Shown: in pieces, positions 61,927-64,000 of the stretch
How the letters are laid out: each line of letters opens with the position of its first letter
Position numbering within the stretch: the first letter of the stretch is position 1
NCBI RefSeq assembly: GCF_900149695.1
Contig: NZ_LT703004.1
Coordinates: 62,001 to 126,000 of the forward strand
DNA length: 64,000 nt
DNA from: Anderseniella sp. Alg231-50
GTDB taxonomy: Bacteria > Pseudomonadota > Alphaproteobacteria > Rhizobiales > Aestuariivirgaceae
Direction: 5' to 3'
Notes under the pieces: generated by a model
Seen by the model: the letters and a program-made list of their open reading frames with translations, nothing else
What the model was told of the DNA's origin: nothing
Database searches by the model: none
Translations under genes and position numbers: made by a program

Positions 61927-63495
61927 TCAGAAGTCGGTCGGTGCGCCGCCTTCTTCGGTGCGCCTGGCTACAAATGCCTCCAGCTCTTCCTCAACAGCTG
62001 GGTCAATCGCGGGTTTCCGGTAAGTTTCCAGTACCTGCTTCAGCACCGCGCTGGCCTTGTCGCCGGCACGCGGTGAACCCGCCGATTGCCATTGCTCGAA
62101 ATTGCGCCAGTCTGAAATCAGCGGTGCGTAAAATGCGTTCTGGTAGCGTGCCATGGTGTGGGCGCAACCGAAGAAATGCCCACCGGGCCCAACCTCGTCC
62201 ATGGCATCGAGCCCGAGCGCGTCACGCGTCAGATCCAGAGGCTGCAGAAACGATTTGACCATCTGTATCAGGTCGCAGTCGAGTACGAACTTTTCCAGTG
62301 ACGCGACCAGCCCGCCTTCCATCCATCCGGCACCATGCATGACCAGATTGCCGCCGCCCATGGCGACACCCCACAGGGAAAACACACTTTCGTAAGCGGC
62401 CTGGGCATCCAGCGCATTGGCAGCACAGGTATTCGAGGTGCGATACGGAATGGCGTAGCGGCGGGCCAATTGACCACCAACCATCGCCGCCTTCATGTAT
62501 TCCGGCGTGCCGAATGCAGGCGCGCCCGACTTCATGTCGACATTGGAGGTGAAGCCACCGTAAATTGCCGGTGCGCCGGGGCGCACAAGCTGGGTGAGAG
62601 CAATGCCGGCAAGGGCTTCGGCGTTCTGCTGCACCAAAGCGCCGGCAACCGTCACCGGGGCCATGGCGCCTGACAGCGTGAACGGCGTGACGCAGACGAT
62701 CTGGTTGCGGCGCGCCATTTCAATGACGCCCTGCAGCATCGGCACATCCATTTTCAGGGGCGAGTTGGTGTTGATGATGGTGAACAGCGACGGCTCGGCC
62801 TCAAGCTGTTCATGGCCTACACCACGGGCGATGCGGGCGATCTCGATGCCGTCACGGATCCGCTCCAGGCCCAGCGAATAGGCATGGAACGGCTTTTCGG
62901 TCATCAACGCCATGTCCTTCAATGCGACCAGGTGGCGAACCGAGGCATGGACATCGATCGGCTCGACCGGATATCCCGATATGAAATCGATGCAGTTGAA
63001 ACTCTGGGCGAGTTTCAGGAAACGCCGGTAATCTTCAAGGTTGCCCGGGCGGCGGCCATGCTCAAGGCCGGAAGAGTTCGGCGCCGAGCCAACAGTGCCG
63101 AATGCCAGCCAGCCATCGCCAATCTGAATTGTCTTGTCCGGGTTACGGGCGTGGAAAGTGAACTGCGACGGCACGGTTGCGATTGCATTCATGATTACAT
63201 CGCCGGGAATGCACACCCGCTCGCCGTCAATTCGGGCCCCTGCCCGCGCAAAATAATCACGTGCCTCCGGCAGCATCACGTCAATGCCGATGGTTTCCAG
63301 CACCTCCAGAGATGCCAGATGCAGGCTTTCCAGCTGGTCATCAGACACAACTCTGGCCGCCTCAAACATGAGCCTTGCCTGACCTGCAGGCTGCTGCGCC
63401 AGTGTCGCCTGGCCTGCATCACCAGCCGCGGCGGCGCGGCGGGCATTTCCACGTCTGCGCGACTTGCGCGGTCCTGTATCCGTCACGTCGCTCAT
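61927..63495 (-). CDS. Second MttB-family (non-pyrrolysine) methyltransferase
   Basis: A 522-residue MttB homologue, paralogous to the one at 48270-49841. Shared blocks are 'SQFTFHARNPDKTIQIG', 'NTNSPLKMD', 'TLSGAMAPVTVAGAL', 'SGAPAFGTPE', 'GWMEGGLVASLEKFVLDCD' (span) and 'VGPGGHFFGCAHT'. There is no in-frame TAG, so no pyrrolysine. Its N-terminus also has a basic leader ('PRKSRRRGNARRA'). It overlaps the LysR gene by 4 bp (ATGA), so expression is probably under that regulator. The methylated substrate is unknown and may differ from that of the first copy. Confidence 0.88.
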   Translation of the reverse strand: MSDVTDTGPRKSRRRGNARRAAAAGDAGQATLAQQPAGQARLMFEAARVVSDDQLESLHLASLEVLETIGIDVMLPEARDYFARAGARIDGERVCIPGDVIMNAIATVPSQFTFHARNPDKTIQIGDGWLAFGTVGSAPNSSGLEHGRRPGNLEDYRRFLKLAQSFNCIDFISGYPVEPIDVHASVRHLVALKDMALMTEKPFHAYSLGLERIRDGIEIARIARGVGHEQLEAEPSLFTIINTNSPLKMDVPMLQGVIEMARRNQIVCVTPFTLSGAMAPVTVAGALVQQNAEALAGIALTQLVRPGAPAIYGGFTSNVDMKSGAPAFGTPEYMKAAMVGGQLARRYAIPYRTSNTCAANALDAQAAYESVFSLWGVAMGGGNLVMHGAGWMEGGLVASLEKFVLDCDLIQMVKSFLQPLDLTRDALGLDAMDEVGPGGHFFGCAHTMARYQNAFYAPLISDWRNFEQWQSAGSPRAGDKASAVLKQVLETYRKPAIDPAVEEELEAFVARRTEEGGAPTDF

Positions 63496-64000
63496 GCGTC
63501 ACTCATCTCCCTGGTCGCTGCCGGAATGTCTTCATCACCGGCAACCTGTTCAACCAACCAGTCTTCAAACAGTTTTACCTTCGGCAACAGCCGATCTGTT
63601 GCGCGGCAGGCGAATGTCCACCAGTGCTGGTGCGGCACCTCAAGATCAACCGGCTGCACCAGTCTGCCCGACGCAAGTTCGTCACGCGCATAAGGGCCAA
63701 TGGTCATGGCAATGCCCTGGCCTGCTACCGCAGCCTCCTGCGCCAGCAGGTAACTGTCGAAGGCGAGCGTGGCGGACAGCTTGGTTTCGCCGAGACCGGC
63801 CGCCTTCAGCCACAGCCGCCAGTCTTCTTCTGCGGAATAGACATAAAGAAGCTTGTGCCGCAGCAGATCCTGCGGCGTCTCTATCTTGCCGACGCGGGCC
63901 AGATAGTCCGGCGAGCAAACCGGTTTCAGGCGGGACCGGAACAGGTTCCGATAGTGATGTCCCTCGGTGCGCTGGCGCGCCAGGATGATCGCGACATCAG
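63492..64000 (-). CDS. LysR family regulator (partial, 5' end beyond window)
   Basis: The frame is open from the window edge to a TGA at 63492-63494. The visible 169 residues form the C-terminal part of a LysR substrate-binding domain: 'FRSRLKPVCSPDYLARVG', 'LLYVYSAEEDWRLWLKAAG', 'LAFDSYLLAQEAAVAGQGIAM' (span) and a final 'LFEDWLVEQV'. The DNA-binding domain lies beyond position 64000. It is translationally coupled to the MttB homologue, and GcvA-like regulators in such positions often respond to the catabolised compound. Confidence 0.88.
   Translation of the reverse strand, partial: DVAIILARQRTEGHHYRNLFRSRLKPVCSPDYLARVGKIETPQDLLRHKLLYVYSAEEDWRLWLKAAGLGETKLSATLAFDSYLLAQEAAVAGQGIAMTIGPYARDELASGRLVQPVDLEVPHQHWWTFACRATDRLLPKVKLFEDWLVEQVAGDEDIPAATREMSDA

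Noticed and set aside
48270-63495. Possible pyrrolysine codon (in-frame TAG) in the MttB homologues
   Set aside because: Both frames run without any internal TAG, and no pylT or pyl biosynthesis genes are visible, so these are non-pyrrolysine family members.
1-64000. CRISPR arrays, tRNA or rRNA genes, prophage
   Set aside because: I saw no regularly spaced repeats, cloverleaf-like segments, rRNA blocks or phage structural genes on either strand; a covariance-model scan would be needed to exclude small RNAs.

Overview
The window looks like a chromosomal segment of a marine-type alphaproteobacterium (Hyphomicrobiales/Rhodobacterales-like). This is inferred from GC-rich coding sequence, GntR/IclR/Lrp regulators, TRAP and betaine-type ABC transporters, fused transporter subunits and a trimethylamine/TMAO locus. 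No rRNA, tRNA, CRISPR array, prophage or intact insertion sequence was seen. The dominant theme is uptake and catabolism of methylated amines, polyamines and small organic acids, with one-carbon units passed to tetrahydrofolate.

Region 1 (1-11.8 kb): a GntR/FCD regulator, a nitrilase-family amidase and a divergent operon encoding a TMAO/betaine-type ABC transporter (tmoX, ATPase, tandem-domain permease), trimethylamine monooxygenase (tmm) and a secreted DUF1194 protein. TMAO demethylase (tdm, with a GcvT domain) converges on it, followed by a cupin gene. Iterated ACCAAT hexamers occur in both intergenic regions that border the GntR and nitrilase genes. Region 2 (11.9-17.6 kb): a leftward operon of two acyl-CoA dehydrogenases, an enoyl-CoA hydratase and a nitronate monooxygenase-like protein. 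It starts on top of the C-terminal remnant of a Fur/Zur-family gene; an Lrp regulator and a HAD dehalogenase lie upstream. Region 3 (17.7-23.9 kb): a fused MFS/PlsC/acyl-ACP-synthetase protein and a secreted lipase, divergent from a TetR gene and separated from it by three TGAAC-N3-GTTCA palindromes; then a DMT exporter.

Region 4 (23.9-34.8 kb): a crotonase, the agmatine-to-putrescine pair aguB/aguA, an IclR regulator divergent from a GMC oxidoreductase and a TerC protein, a TRAP transporter (DctP plus fused DctQM) and a zinc alcohol dehydrogenase. Region 5 (35-39.5 kb): a secreted SYLF-like protein, two paralogous ParA-like P-loop proteins (one with a degenerate Walker A), uracil-DNA glycosylase, and an intact PhnW-like aminotransferase homologue whose PLP lysine is alanine. 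Region 6 (39.5-48 kb): a leftward operon of a SABATH-type methyltransferase, an Ldh_2-family dehydrogenase, an L-2-hydroxyglutarate-oxidase-like flavoprotein and a taurine-type ABC transporter, preceded by an orphan Tat-exported family 5 binding protein.

Region 7 (48.2-55.2 kb): a corrinoid-dependent methyl-transfer set made of a non-pyrrolysine MttB homologue, universal stress protein, metF, a small Virulence_fact protein, a methyl-THF:corrinoid methyltransferase and a RACo-type reductive activator. MttB, the methyltransferase and the activator carry Arg/Gly-rich tails; no corrinoid protein is encoded in the window. Region 8 (55.2-64 kb): a PEP mutase/ICL-family enzyme, an AT-richer islet (diaminopropionate ammonia-lyase plus Lrp), a DsbA-like isomerase, a secreted Arg/Phe-rich protein, an outer-membrane barrel, a YqaA protein, a signal-less family 3 binding protein, a second MttB homologue and the 3' part of a LysR gene.
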